A DNA stretch of 64,000 nucleotides from Setophaga petechia (Eukaryota > Chordata > Aves > Passeriformes > Parulidae), in NCBI GenBank assembly GCA_024362935.1, contig JANCRA010000019.1, positions 1,518,001 through 1,582,000 of the forward strand. Direction: 5' to 3'. A model generated the notes under the pieces. The model was given only the letters and a program-made list of their open reading frames with translations. It made no database searches and was not told the DNA's origin. The translations under genes were made by a program, and so were the position numbers. This document shows positions 1-11,666 of the stretch, in pieces (the first letter of the stretch is position 1; each line of letters starts with the position of its first letter).

Positions 1-3000
1 AAGAAAGGAGCAATTGAGTTAGCATTTGAGGTGCAGCTCCTTATGGACAAATAGACAGTAAATGAGTGTTCAAACTTAAATTCACCAGAGCAGAAATATA
101 GGCTTTAGCGAGAAAAGGTTTCTGTGCAGGTAACCAAGGTTTATTTTCACACATAATAAGGGAACCTTTGGCCATGTAGAGCTCATAGATTATCATTAAA
201 TAATAGAGATAGACTAATGAGATCAAACATTAAAGAAAATGCTCTTCAAAATTCGTTTCCAAAACAGAAGTGTACATAAGACATCTGAAAAGAAAATGAG
301 ATTTCTTGCTAATGGCAGTAACAACATGTAGTGCCATGCATGCAGCGGCTCAGCAAGCACAGAAGTTCAAAGGGTGTGAGAGGTTCAGTAGAGTATGCTA
401 AGTGTATTATTCCAAGAAAAATTAAAGCAAACACCATGACACATCAGGCTTGCAGTGGGTATCACTTTATTCCTATATTGCCTAAGCGCAAAACTAGGGA
501 AGATGGTCATGATGCATCACAGCACAAAGCTCTTGGCATGGATGTCTTGCAGGCATTATTAGAAGAGTACAAGGAATGCGCTGGGATCTAACTGTAGGAT
601 ACAGCAATCAGCAGGGGTCATGCTGTGCTCTTGCCTGCAAAGCAGGTTGAAAAACATAAAATGTTGAAGTTAACACGTTAAAATGGATCTAAAGAAAATC
701 TTCAGATTTTCCTATTCATCAGAGTACTTGCATCCTTGAAGCTGAATAAAGAAAAAAGATAGATCATAATGCACCACTTCTTGTAGCTGTATTCATGTGA
801 TTTGGCACATTCATTGAATATTTAGTCCTCAAAAAATATTAGTGTGTTCAAGAAAACTGTCAATAACTAGGTATCTGTGTAATAAGTACCCAGCAAAAAT
901 AACCCTGAAATTAAATCAGTACATGAAAATGAATCTGTTCATGGAGCCTACACAGGCTATCCACAAACACAAGCAAATGAAAATAAAGTATTGCTTTGAC
1001 AAGGCATTAAGTTGTATTGGATATCTATCAGAACAATGGCAACTCTATACCTCTGGTGCCAATTTAATACCTGTAATATATGAATTGCCACAAATAGTTT
1101 GGAGCAAAGAATTTTGGCAGTAAATGTATTTAGATACTTTTTATTAGGAAAATGAAGGAATTATAGGTAAGTTTGATATATTCAGAAAATAAGCAAATAT
1201 TAGATTGAGCAAGCCTTTGAAACAATAATAATAAAAGACAGTTCTCCTGTGCTGCATTGCAACATCACTCCCAAATGAGCAAATTAATCAGACCCAAAGT
1301 GTATAGATGAATCAGGAAGAAGAAAGTGGCAAGCTAACCACTTTCAGCACTCCAAAGATGGCACTTCAAAAGACTATTCAGCGTACAATACTCCACTGCA
1401 CAAGAGATTTTCCAGAAGAATGACATGTTAGAAGGTCTGATGGAAGTCAAAGTAACTTTTATGACATTATAGTACATTTCAGCACAAGAAAAGTGCATAA
1501 TAAAAACTTAATCGCAGTGTTTACAAATGCAGGAAATGCGACCTAAAACTGAATCAAAACAAAATGCAAAACAGAGTAGCACACATGAATTACTTTGATC
1601 ATGCCTTTGAATAAAGAAGCATTAGATCTGTTCCAAAGCAGTGAAAACAATAAAGCATTTAAAAGTCCTCATACCATCCAAAAGAGCTACAAGTTTTTGA
1701 GATTATGACCAGCTAACATCCAGACTCGGGTTCCAAGAGCATCTCTGAGAAATGGTAAGTCAGGTGCTGAAAGAATGAAGGGAAAGCAGGAAATCTGTTT
1801 TTTCAATATAATGGTCTTCACCAAGTCTAAATGATACCATCACTTCTGACAGAAAAAAACCCAATATGAGATACAGAGAAAATGCACTATAATAAAAATA
1901 ATAACCAAAGTACTGATAGATACTTCCCTGCATCTATAAGACAATGGTAACTGTAGGAGCAGTTCAAGAGACATCAATGCAGAAACATATTTTGCATCTA
2001 CTAATAAGCACTGTAAGCTACTAGAAGTAGGCATTTTGAATAGGTCCAACTGCATGAAAATGGCAGAAAACATTGCAGATTTTATATCAAAATATCTGTA
2101 TTTGTAACACAGAGCCATCATATTTTCATTTTAAAACATCCAAAGTGACTGACAGTAGTGAAAGATTAATCTGGATTGCAGATCTTCATTTGCACACTTT
2201 TGCAGAAGAAGTGGACAAAAAAGAGGTGGAGCAATATGGATAAAATACTATACTGTTTATCAGTGTTTGCCAATAACTCAGGACACAGGATAAGAGAATA
2301 AAGGAGTGACGAAGCAGTGAAAGTGTACCTTTCAAAGGTAGAAAAAAGGTAATGAGAATTTTGAAAAGAAAAAGTCAGACTTGCCTAAAGAATGCGACTG
2401 TGTCTGACTTGTAGAACTTTTCAGTGGAATCAGTCTGAAAACTATTTGTGAATATATGGTACAATGCTAAAAGCAGCCAAGAGGTGTGTTTTATATGTGC
2501 AATATGGACATCCAAGTGGAAAAGTTGCATTTGTATGAAGTATCTGAAGTGATGTTGTGAAGAACCCATGGTAGTCAGAGCTGCATTCCAGAGAGGTCTT
2601 ATAAGAACTGGCAGCTGCTTTGCTTGAGCATGGAGGAAACTGCTATTTGCTGATAGCTTGTTACACTCATGCTTTTAAACACCTGAACAAAGCAGTATAT
2701 TTGTCAGCGTGGCAGTGAGTCAAATTATGACAATTTCCACATACATTGTATTTGCATTTTGGATCATGGACTATGTCATGCTTTAACATACATTTTGAAA
2801 AAAATGGGAGTGACTGGACTGGCACCTCTGGGGTCTGTGCTATCAGCTGATAGCCCAGCTGAATATAACATTCAAATAGTTAAGCAATAACCTCTGTTTG
2901 CTAAACTTAAGCACAACCAGTTACCTATCTTCACAGCTGTGAGTGAGAGGGTTTAGACCAGTGATTTTCTTTTGCAAGTCTTTTAATAATCAAGAAATGT

Positions 3001-3030
3001 AAATCATGGCACAGTACAATGGATCTAGAT
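1..3030. other. AT-rich non-coding sequence, nothing recognised
   Basis: No repeat family, exon or RNA gene is recognised here. The open frames are all under 100 codons, overlap on both strands and resemble no known protein. A perfect 16-bp palindrome (GCTATCAGCTGATAGC) at 2839-2854 is about what chance gives in a window this size. Confidence 0.55.
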
Positions 3031-3292
3031 GATAGAACAAGAAAGAAAGATGAGTCACACTTTTCAGAGGAATTTAGGGCTGAAAGGAATGTCCTGTGGG
3101 GAGTGGCTAAGGACTGCAGGTTTGTCTAGTTTTGAGAATAGCAGGATGACAGGCTACCTCATTGCTTTCCACAGCTTCCTGAGCAGGGGAAGTAGAGAGG
3201 AAACTGCTGATCTCTTCTTCCAGGTATCCAGTGACAGAATGCGTGGAATGGCTCAAAGCTGCACCAGAGTAGGTTAAAACTGGACATTTGTA

Positions 3293-3365
3293 AAGCATTT
3301 CTTTACAAAGAGCTTAATCAAACACTGGAACAGTGTTTGATTATGCTCTTAGTAAAGAAATGCTT
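3293..3365. repeat. 35-bp-arm inverted repeat (hairpin) inside CR1
   Basis: Arm 3293-3327 pairs with arm 3331-3365 at 33 of 35 positions around a 3-nt GAA centre. Pairing continues outward for several more bases (tttgta against tacaaa) if one base is bulged. The left arm is normal CR1 sequence ending at the family's 'actggaacag'. The right arm is its reverse complement and replaces the expected CR1 continuation. This looks like a fold-back or template switch. Confidence 0.93.
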
Positions 3366-3531
3366 ACAAATACATACATACTTCCTAGAGGGGTGGCCAG
3401 TGCCCCAAACCTATCAGTGTTTAAGAGGCATTTGGACAATATACTTAATAATATGCTTTGATTTGGTCAGCTTTGAAGTGGTCAGGCAGATGGACCAAAT
3501 CATAATTGTAAGTCCCTTCCAACTGAAATAT

Positions 3532-3583
3532 TTTATTCTATTCTATTCTATTCTATTCTATTCTATTCTATTCTATACTATTC
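3532..3583. repeat. (TTCTA)n microsatellite at CR1 3' end
   Basis: About ten units of TTCTA directly follow the CR1 3' end 'ccttccaactgaaat'. The last units are imperfect (ttctatactattc). The array probably grew from the short repeat that ends CR1 elements. Confidence 0.93.
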
Positions 3584-5640
3584 AGGAGTAAGTGATCAGT
3601 GCCAAACTTGCGCTATATTTATACTGATAGTATACAACAGATCTTATGGAAAGTATTAGACTGTGGACTTTTCTAGCACTTGTCCAGCACTGCATAGCAC
3701 TCTTACTGCAGCTATGTGTAGTCCATGTATGTAGAATCTGTGGTCTGACACATCATCCAAATAGACAGCAGACCCCATAAAGACGGCATCATTGCACCAG
3801 TAGCAAAAGTAGAACTATTACAGGCACTGGTGTCTCACCTGCAAGGGCAAATAACAATATTTGTTTTAGCTACAATGGAATATTAGCTGAGAAAGAAAAC
3901 AGAATACAATATGTACTGATGCAGTTAATAACTAGGGCATTAATTATGTCGTCTGAAAAGCTCTTGTACTTACAGAGAACATGCCTGCCTCACAGCTGGA
4001 TAGCAAGTTTCATCATTACTTTATGAGAAGTCCTTCCATTTTTCCACTCCCAGTGGGAGTGTCCTAAGTAAGTTTCTAAGAATATATGTATGCAAATTCA
4101 GAAATGTCCTATGTAATTTTTCTTAGCCTTGTGGGCAGTGCAGGCAGGCGCATCTAAGCAGGCTACCAAAGCATTAGGCAAAGGTCTGGATATGATCTCC
4201 TTGGTCATTGGGTCATCTCATGTTAATCATCAGTCCTTACTGCTGGGCCAAATGCCTGGTGTAATCCCACCAACAAATTTATACAAGTTTCGTTGTTAAG
4301 GTAGTTTTGATTTCTGTTTCTGGAATTCTTGAAAGACAATATTTATCCTACACTGGAAAGCACTGGCTGTGAGCACAGATCTGTCCTGCTGCAGAAGTTC
4401 CAGTGTTGCTCCAAATCACAGCACCTTGGACCAGAGAGTCAGGACTGTGGCAGTGAAGAGAAATTACTGTTACCTGCTTGGTAGGAGTTGCCCTACTTTA
4501 AAACTTGGGCTCCATCCAAGATGTAATTCCAGCAGTGGCAGAAGGAACAGTTACAAGTTAGAGCATGTTTTAAAAGCACAGTAAAATATAACTGGCTTGA
4601 ATTTGTTTTGAATTTAGTGTATATATCAGCATAGCCCAGCTGTTCTTCCTTGTTTTCATTTTCTGATTTGTCCTTTGAAATTTTAGTTGGCCCTTATATC
4701 ACAGAGGTTTTTACTGTATAAGAACCAATGTGTCTACCGTATAATTTTTTTTCACCTGACAGCTAAGCTATCTTTATAAAAAAAAGTTCAGAAATGCTGA
4801 AGAAAATTTAGGAGAAGGTGATGGCAGTTCTTTAATTTGGTTTTCTATTATTTCAAATCTATTCAGTATTCTTTGTAATACTGCCACTCATAATGACTGT
4901 ATTTGGAATTAACATAGGTTTCATGTGTAATTCAATGGGTATTCAGTGTAACTTAGCAACAGCTAAAGCATTTTTTTCTTCTGTAAACTAGAGCATCGCT
5001 GTTGATGATTTCACTCGGTAGACTGGGAGCCACACATTATTCTGAATTTCCAAATTTCCCAATTAAATGTGTAAGATGCGATTTATTTATAATGCAGATT
5101 TTATTGTTTATCAGAAGTTATGCAAAGGAAAAAAAAATCTAGCATCAAACCTCTGGAAGCTTTTAGGACTGTCTGGATCATAGCATGGGAATAATATTTG
5201 AACCATAAAGGTTAAGTTCATAGGTAATTAGAGCTGCTGGAAAGGAAAAACCTTTTAAAATATACAGTGTTCACGCATCTCACCATCTCAAGGTTTTTTT
5301 ATATTTGTGTGGATGTATTTTGTATAGCAAATGGGGTAAAGGAGGCATTTATCCTATAAATAGATTTCTCTCAGGGCCCATGCTGTGTGTGGCAATATGT
5401 TCTCACTAAATATATAGTCAGAAGAAGTCTTACTGTATTAACCCAGTTTAAGTAATGAATTAGAGCAAGTAAATACACTAAAATTCTTTTCCTCAAAAAG
5501 TAAAAAAATTGTGCAGATGAATACTCAGTTTGTATATTCAGAACAGTTTATAAAAATTCAAAAAAGGCTATAAATTAACAGGATGAGCTCATCTGACTAT
5601 AAGTCACTGATTTGCAATATTTAAAAGGCAGTATTCAGGC
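3584..5640. other. Non-coding sequence, nothing recognised
   Basis: No gene or repeat family recognised. There is a 17-bp near-palindrome at 4045-4061 (cactccca, g, tgggagtg), with no clear meaning. Confidence 0.55.
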
Positions 5641-6660
5641 TTCATAGTCTCATAGAATGGCTTGGTTTGGAAGCTGAACTTCATGAAGTTTTCACAGGCC
5701 CTCAGGTCTCCTGGATGATATCCCCTCCCTACAGCATGTTGACCACACCAAACTTGCGCTTGATCCCACTGCCCCAGACACTGACAGTGCTGAACTGCGC
5801 CAGTGCCAATGCTGGCCTCTGAGGGGTGCCACAAACCACTGCCCTCCACTTGGACCTTGTGCTGTTGTAAACAACTCTCTGACCAATTCTCTAGTCACTG
5901 AGTTGTCTATCCATCAAATTCATGCCTCTCCAAATTAGAGACAAGGATATCATGTTGAATGCTTTGCAAGAGTCCAGGTAGATGACACCAGTTGCTCTTC
6001 CCTTACCCATCAAAGATGTAATCTCATCCTAGAAGGCCACCAGATTTGTCAGACATGATTTACACTTAGTGAAACCCTGTTGGTTGTCACCAACATCTTC
6101 ACCATTTTCTATGTGCCTTAGCATAGTTTCTGGGAGGATTTGCTCCATGATCCTGTCAGGCACCAGAGTGAGACTTACTGGCCTGTAGTTCTCCCAGCCT
6201 TTCTTTTTTCCCTTGTTAAAATGGGATTATGTCTCCCCTTTCCCAGTTAATAGGAATTTTACTGGAATCTCATGATTTCTTAGATATGATGGAGAGTGGC
6301 TTAACCAGTTCATTCAGCAGTTTCCTCAGGACCCACAGATGTTTCTTCAGGTCACATGGGCTTGTGCACCTTCAGGTTCCTTAGATGGTCTTGAACCTGA
6401 TCTCCACATACAACTGTCTGTTCCTCAATTTCCCAGTCCCTGCCTTTTCCCTTCTGTGACTTGTGTGGTTGGCTGGAACATTTGCCAATGAAGACAGAGG
6501 TAAAAGACTCTGAGTATTTCAACTTTTTCCATGCTCCAGGTATCCAGGTCTCCTGTTTCTTTCTGGAGAAGGGCTTTTTCTGTAGGTTTCCTTTTACAAG
6601 CTTCTCCTTTTGCTGTTAATGTGCCTGGCCACATTTAGTTCTCTCAAGGTTTTAGCTCCC
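5641..6660 (-). mobile_element. CR1 LINE fragment, internally deleted
   Basis: Read on the minus strand, this begins near 6660 in CR1 ORF2 upstream of the reverse transcriptase palm. 'LLQKETGDLDTWSMEK' lies near 6560. It passes through 'LRNLKVHKP' (about 6370), a decayed 'NYRPVSLT' region (about 6180-6200), 'SCLTNLVAF' (about 6040) and 'GVIYLDS' (about 5970), and reaches 'ENFMKF' (about 5690). It then jumps straight to the element's 3' end ('cttccaaaccaagccattctatgagactatga', split here only for naming; minus strand, 5641-5675). Roughly the last third of ORF2 is missing, with the junction near 5675. Many stops and frame changes show that the copy is old and inactive. Confidence 0.88.
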
Positions 6661-9600
6661 CTAAGCTGATCCAAATCTGTTTACTGAAGAAGATTGTTTG
6701 GTTTTTTTTTATTAGTGTGAGAACAGATTTCATAGGAGGAAAAAAAAAGTTGTTGAAACATGAAACATAAACAAAAAAGAAAGATCTGACCAACTTTTTT
6801 CTCCTGTACTGTTGAGTGGATAGGATTGCATGATTTTGTGTTCAATTACCTTTTGTTTTAGAATTTTGAACTTTGTTATTTGACCATAGTCTTATGAGTG
6901 CACAGTGGTGGGCAGAGAAGCTTTCAAAATGTTGGTTTATTATTTTATACTTACTATTCTAAATGCATCCCAAAAGTTGAGATTGTGTCTTCAGGTGACT
7001 TTAAGTCTCTGAATGTGTATTCTGGCTGACATTTAGGTCAGCTCATGTTTCTTGTGTCCATGCATCTCTAAATTTTCAGTGCCCCTGAAACAACTCAGCA
7101 CTAGGAAAAAACCCAAGAAAAACCAACTGCTAAATTTTTCTACACTGACTCAGTCAATTGGGAATGAACTTCAGAAGTATAAATGGAGCAACATCACCTT
7201 GGAACACTTGTCAGTCTTGTTGAGCTTGGCAGCTTAATTGTCACAGGAAGAGAAGCAATAAGATAAAGTGATATTCTCAAAGATGTGGAATGTTTTTATG
7301 ACCTTAAAGAAATAATCAGTCTTTGGGTTTTTGAGATCTGAGCATATAGCTAAGATGAAGTATGAGAAGATACATGCTGGTCCCAAGCAGAAGTGTAAGA
7401 AAACCAAATATCAACCTGTTCTCGATTTAATTTTGCATGGAGTGTTCATGAAATAATGTTTCAAGAAAGACATCACTGACAATTTTGCTACTGTTATAAT
7501 TTGGAATGCATATTCAATATTTTTCCTGTTGAGCAAACACATAATCTCATAAGCATCCTATCTTGCATTGCGGTTCATGAGGTGTAAAAATGATCTAGAG
7601 AATTTTTGTTTCATTTTTCTAAATAATGTAATTGGTATTCAAGAAATGAAAGAAAAAATGTTTTTTACAGAAAAACACCGTATTACCTTCTATATGTTTC
7701 TGGTAAAAATTACCTCAATATAGACTACAAAATGATGAATGGTTGATAAATTTTTCATCGACTTGAGATGAGATTTGCAGCTGAATGTTCAAGCGTCACC
7801 ATTTCAACTGGAAATTAAAGTCGCTATCAAAAGGACTGAGTATGAGTTCTATCTGTGAAGTAACACACAAACTCAAATAAGCACTAGGGGAGAAGGAAGT
7901 AGGTGGAAAGGACAAAAGACGTGACTTCTGTTACTTAGCTTGTCTTTTTGGGGTGAAATTCTCTCAAAAGGACTGAAGGAATATTTCTGCTGTGAGAAGA
8001 TAATAGCTGAGAACTATTAAACAAGCCCAAACAAACCTCCTAGAATGAAATGGACACATTGAAGTAACCAGTGCCAAATCTGCCCATTAAGTAAGCGGAT
8101 CAGGTAATAAAAATATCACACAACATAGATGAGACACATTGGACAGAATTATTTAGTATAACAAATCACTATTTGTTTTTGGTTCCTCATTGAACTATGC
8201 TGATTTCAGATCTGCTGGATAGAAAAGTAACCAAACATCATTATCTTTTTTCTTTCCCACATAAGTTTCTGCATTTCATTCATACTTAGCCTTTTCAAGA
8301 CAATCTCTTTGACATGTCCATGGTGTCTTTTTACAAAAAATTCATCATATTTTGAATCCAAAAATCAATCAGAGGAAACAGACAATTTAGTTGTGTGATG
8401 GAGCAAAAGCATATATATAGGGGCAGAGGACTTCCATCATCCTAGACAAATGGCCTTTTTTCGTGAACAAATAAACAACTCTTATGAACAAATACCATTT
8501 AAACAAACAAGAATTATCATAAACATCATCAAATATGCATCTAGTTGTTCTAAATGTGTTGACTGTAATTGCTAAAACAAACCATTGCAATCTTACGTCT
8601 TCCAAACTTTTATTTAGAGATCTGTGATTTATAAAAAACATTGCACACGAATTCCTGTTTTCTTCTTTCTCCAGTTTTCCCTCAACCTAAACAAATAATC
8701 ATCCACTTCTCTATGTGTCTTGCACCTTCATAAAATTCTTTCGTTTGAGGGAATACAAAAGACAAAAGACCTTCAATCTTTTATACAGTTATCTGGGCAT
8801 TTGCATTCCTTAATGCTCAAAGAGTATTGGGTTATTTATTTTGCTGAATATTATATTACATACACTTTATAACATCTGTACTTGCATCATCTAACCTATA
8901 TAAAGGCAAATAATTTTTTAAACATGTATACTATATTCCCTTTGGGCATACTGCTATAAAGGTGGCTCTTTTCTTTTTAATAATTTGCATAGTCATTTAG
9001 AAATAATTTTCTGAGTTTAAGTACCTTTCTGTGTAGTACTTTTCTTACATCTGTCTTCTTTAAATGATTTGTATTCTTTACTTTCAACTGAAAAATCTGG
9101 AAGTTAATGAATATCAGCTCATCCGTTACTCTTGTTAAACACTTCAAAATATTCCCTCAGAAATTATTTTACTTCCATTAGTAGAAATTTTGAATCCTCA
9201 AGAGAGAAAGGATTATTGTTGCTTTTGAAGATTGGTGCTCTCTTACTTCCTGTAGTAACACTAGACTTGAATATAAAAACTTAAGAAAAATAATAAAATA
9301 GGCAAAATTAACCCAAAGGAAAAAAAATACTGAGCCAAATAACATGAGTAGGTTAAAGCCTGTGGACCCACTAGGTGCTGGTTGTGGAGAGTAACTACTG
9401 GAATGTGATGTTGCTTCCCTCCCCCACCTCAAGCTGCTCTATGATCTGAGAAATGCTCGTTATTCCTCAGCCCTTACCAACCACACCTGGGCTGAGTTCC
9501 TCCAGAGCTTATCAGAAACACAGTCTGTTTCCAGGGACTGCTGCTGTCTAATGAGCTCCTGGTTTTTACCCAACAGCCTTGTAAACTTATTTTTCTTGCC

Positions 9601-9995
9601 TGAATAGCAACTCAAATGGAATAACATTTTCGTTATCAAATTTTCAAAGAAAGTTACTGACCTGCATTGCAGCCAGGATGGAAAATCACTCGAAACCAAA
9701 TCTCTTGTGACCCTGTAAGCAGCGGTCCCAAGTGAGATCCTTTGAGCTCTCCTGGACCACAGCAGGATGCAACCAGCAGCCTCCCTCTGAGTAGGATACC
9801 TCTGAGAGCTACTGAGGTCTCCAGTTTTCTACACTTAGACAATCACTGAATATTGATGGTGGATCCTGGGCTGATACCCCCACTCCTCCAGACTGAACCC
9901 TTCACCCATTAAGAAGAAGAAAAGATGTCCAAAGTGAGTACTTCACAGAACTCGAGGGGAATTTTGCACCCCTACCCCAGTCCCCAAGTTTTGGG
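6661..9995. other. AT-rich non-coding sequence, nothing recognised
   Basis: No exon, RNA gene or repeat family recognised. The stretch 9340-9900 is somewhat GC-richer and has two overlapping minus-strand frames of 79 and 62 codons that resemble nothing known. Confidence 0.55.
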
Positions 9996-9996
9996 C

Positions 9997-10091
9997 TTAT
10001 TTCTTTTTTGTTGTTGTTTTTTTTTTTTGTTTGGTTGTCTTTTTTTTTTTTTTTTTGTGGGTTTTTTTTTTTTTTTTTGCTTGCTTTTTCT
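9997..10091. repeat. T-rich tract interrupted by G
   Basis: Nearly pure T runs of 10-18 bases are separated by single or paired G and a few C (ttgttgttt, ttggttg, tgtggg). On the minus strand this is poly-A with C interruptions. A plus-strand frame with many Phe codons across it is a translation artefact. Confidence 0.9.
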
Positions 10092-11002
10092 CTATGTGCT
10101 TTGTCGCCTAAGAAGTAGTAGAGTGAACCTGGACAACAAATTTTGTTGTGCTTTCACTTTTACATTAAACCTGCTTTGTCTGATACCTTTGCTGATGATT
10201 CTTTAAGTGACCTTAAAGAATGGATAGTCCAGTGGTTATATTTATGTTTTGGCAATTTTCTTCTCTATATTAAAGCATAAATGCCCTGTTCAAAGAATGG
10301 CTTTTTCAGTCATTTTTGTTTTGTGATCCTGCTTAAGTCCTTACTTTTCTAATCTTTTAAAAGAGCACTTTAATTAGGAAATCTAAATATTTTCTAGTAA
10401 ACTTCCTTCTTTAACATCTACTTCTGACCAGTGCAATTGTATGTTTCGCCTGAGTGATATAAGTCTATGAAAATTGCCTTTTGCGGATAGAGAAAATAAT
10501 ATGTATGATTGCCACAGATGAGACATTATCAAGACATTATCAAAGCAGAAAATTTTCAAATTTCTTAAAGCTGTGGTGCTATTGAAAAACAAAAACATCA
10601 CCAGCAGAGTGTGTATAATATTTCTCTGGACCATATTCATACTTGGTATCTCTTCACCTATAATTTTCAGTTAAAAGTGTACTACTGCAGAGAGAAATCC
10701 AGGAAGCAGCTCATATTAAGGTGTAGGCATCATGACTGGTGAGACGCTCTTTATTTGGTAAGTTTTCTTATTGAATAAGTACAAAAGATAAAATAAGTCA
10801 TTATGATATTTCTCAAATATAATGTCTAGTCAAACATTATATTACTGAGATCCTCCTCCTATGATACTCTCCTGAGGTCTAATATAAGGATGTTCTAGTC
10901 CTGAAGTAAGATGTGAATACATCCTGAACGCAAAGTGGTCAGAGGAACAGTGGGAATTCCGACAATGTTTGTGCAATTTCAAAATATGAATTAAACTAAG
11001 TG
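10092..11002. other. Non-coding sequence, nothing recognised
   Basis: No gene or repeat family recognised. An 11-bp direct repeat (gacattatcaa) occurs twice in tandem near 10529-10550. Confidence 0.5.
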
Positions 11003-11008
11003 GTAAAC
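11003..11008. repeat. Target-site duplication, left copy (GTAAAC)
   Basis: GTAAAC immediately precedes the TG that opens the LTR at 11009, and is repeated exactly after the terminal CA at 11661-11666. A 6-bp duplication is typical of ERVK (beta-retrovirus-like) integration. Confidence 0.88.
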
Positions 11009-11660
11009 TGCGGCGGTCAGGCTTCAAAGGAGACGTCCCGGCTAGCCGGCCAGCACCGCTAGCAGCACGGGGGCACTTATCCCGATAGCGGGGCTGCGGG
11101 TCAGCGCCTCAGGCCATCACCCAGCGTTACAGCCAGGGACGCGGCCAGGTGCGGGACGAGGCTGACAACGAGCTGCGACTGGCAGAATAAAGGGCGGATT
11201 CCAACTGCGGTGTAATCCAGGTCCTTAATAAATACCAGGGGAGCCAGCAGATGAAGACGGGACGGGGGACGGGTTACATAGACTTATAAAGGGAGTGGGA
11301 GGTGAGGGTGGAACCCATTAGGGAGCCAATGGGTATCCAGGGGGGACTGGGGTACATGAGATTGATATGTGGAGCAAACGAACACAATTTATGGGAAGGA
11401 CCCCGGCACCGGGACCAACCACTCCAAGCCAAGAAGGGAAGTTTCTGGGAAAATAGGTGGTGGTTGGGGGTGACGAACAGGGCGCTGGGGAGGGGATATA
11501 AGAGAGGTACATTGATAGGCGTTGAAACTGGGGTGGGGTTTGACAGGCGCTGTCAGGGAGGGGAAAGAGGACCAGCGCAGAACCATAATAATACAGGGGA
11601 AACAGAATGAACCAACTAAGGCAGGGGGGAACAGAACAGTCTAGAAAATACAACACAACA
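11009..11660 (-). mobile_element. Solo LTR of an ERVK-type endogenous retrovirus
   Basis: This is a 652-bp GC- and CpG-rich block in AT-rich surroundings. It starts TG, ends CA and is flanked by perfect 6-bp duplications. Minus orientation fits best: TGTTGTG opens U3 at 11660, a TATA-like TTTATAAG lies at 11283-11290, and a decayed poly(A) signal (TATTTATTAAGG) lies about 55 bases downstream. The remaining roughly 210 bases would be U5. Exact AATAAA words occur on the plus strand (11186-11191, 11227-11232), so orientation is not certain. No gag, pol or env sequence adjoins it, so this is a solo LTR left by recombination between the two LTRs of a provirus. Reading frames on both strands inside it are chance frames. 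The family name is inferred from the duplication length and remembered songbird LTRs. Confidence 0.87.
11283..11290 (-). promoter_or_regulatory. TATA-like box of the solo LTR
   Basis: On the minus strand the sequence is CCCTTTATAAG followed by a pyrimidine-rich stretch. This is where an LTR core promoter is expected, some 55 bases before the degenerate poly(A) signal. The word is almost symmetrical (plus strand: CTTATAAAGGG), so it does not prove the strand. Confidence 0.45.
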
Positions 11661-11666
11661 GTAAAC
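11661..11666. repeat. Target-site duplication, right copy (GTAAAC)
   Basis: Exact match to 11003-11008, directly after the LTR's terminal CA at 11659-11660. Confidence 0.88.

Larger units (their letters stand above)
3035..3583 (+). mobile_element. CR1 LINE 3' fragment with rearranged middle
   Basis: This is a 5'-truncated CR1 retrotransposon. The translation near 3158-3250 keeps the ORF2 C-terminal pattern 'LIAFHSFLSRGSRE', and 'SSDRMRG' stands for the family's 'SDRTRGNG'. The 3' part (about 3420-3535) reads like the CR1 3' end, with 'aggcatttggac', 'gaagtggtcaggcag' and 'gtcccttccaactgaa', and runs into a TTCTA repeat tail. Between these parts, 3293-3365 is a long inverted repeat in place of the expected ORF2 sequence. 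There is no endonuclease and no reverse transcriptase, so the copy is dead. The family call is from remembered avian CR1 sequence; subfamily not determined. Confidence 0.88.

Noticed and set aside
2839..2854. Perfect 16-bp palindrome with a central CAGCTG
   Set aside because: About one such palindrome is expected by chance in a window of this size.
9925..10206. 93-codon frame with Phe-rich, membrane-like stretch
   Set aside because: The hydrophobic part is the T-rich tract at 9997-10091.
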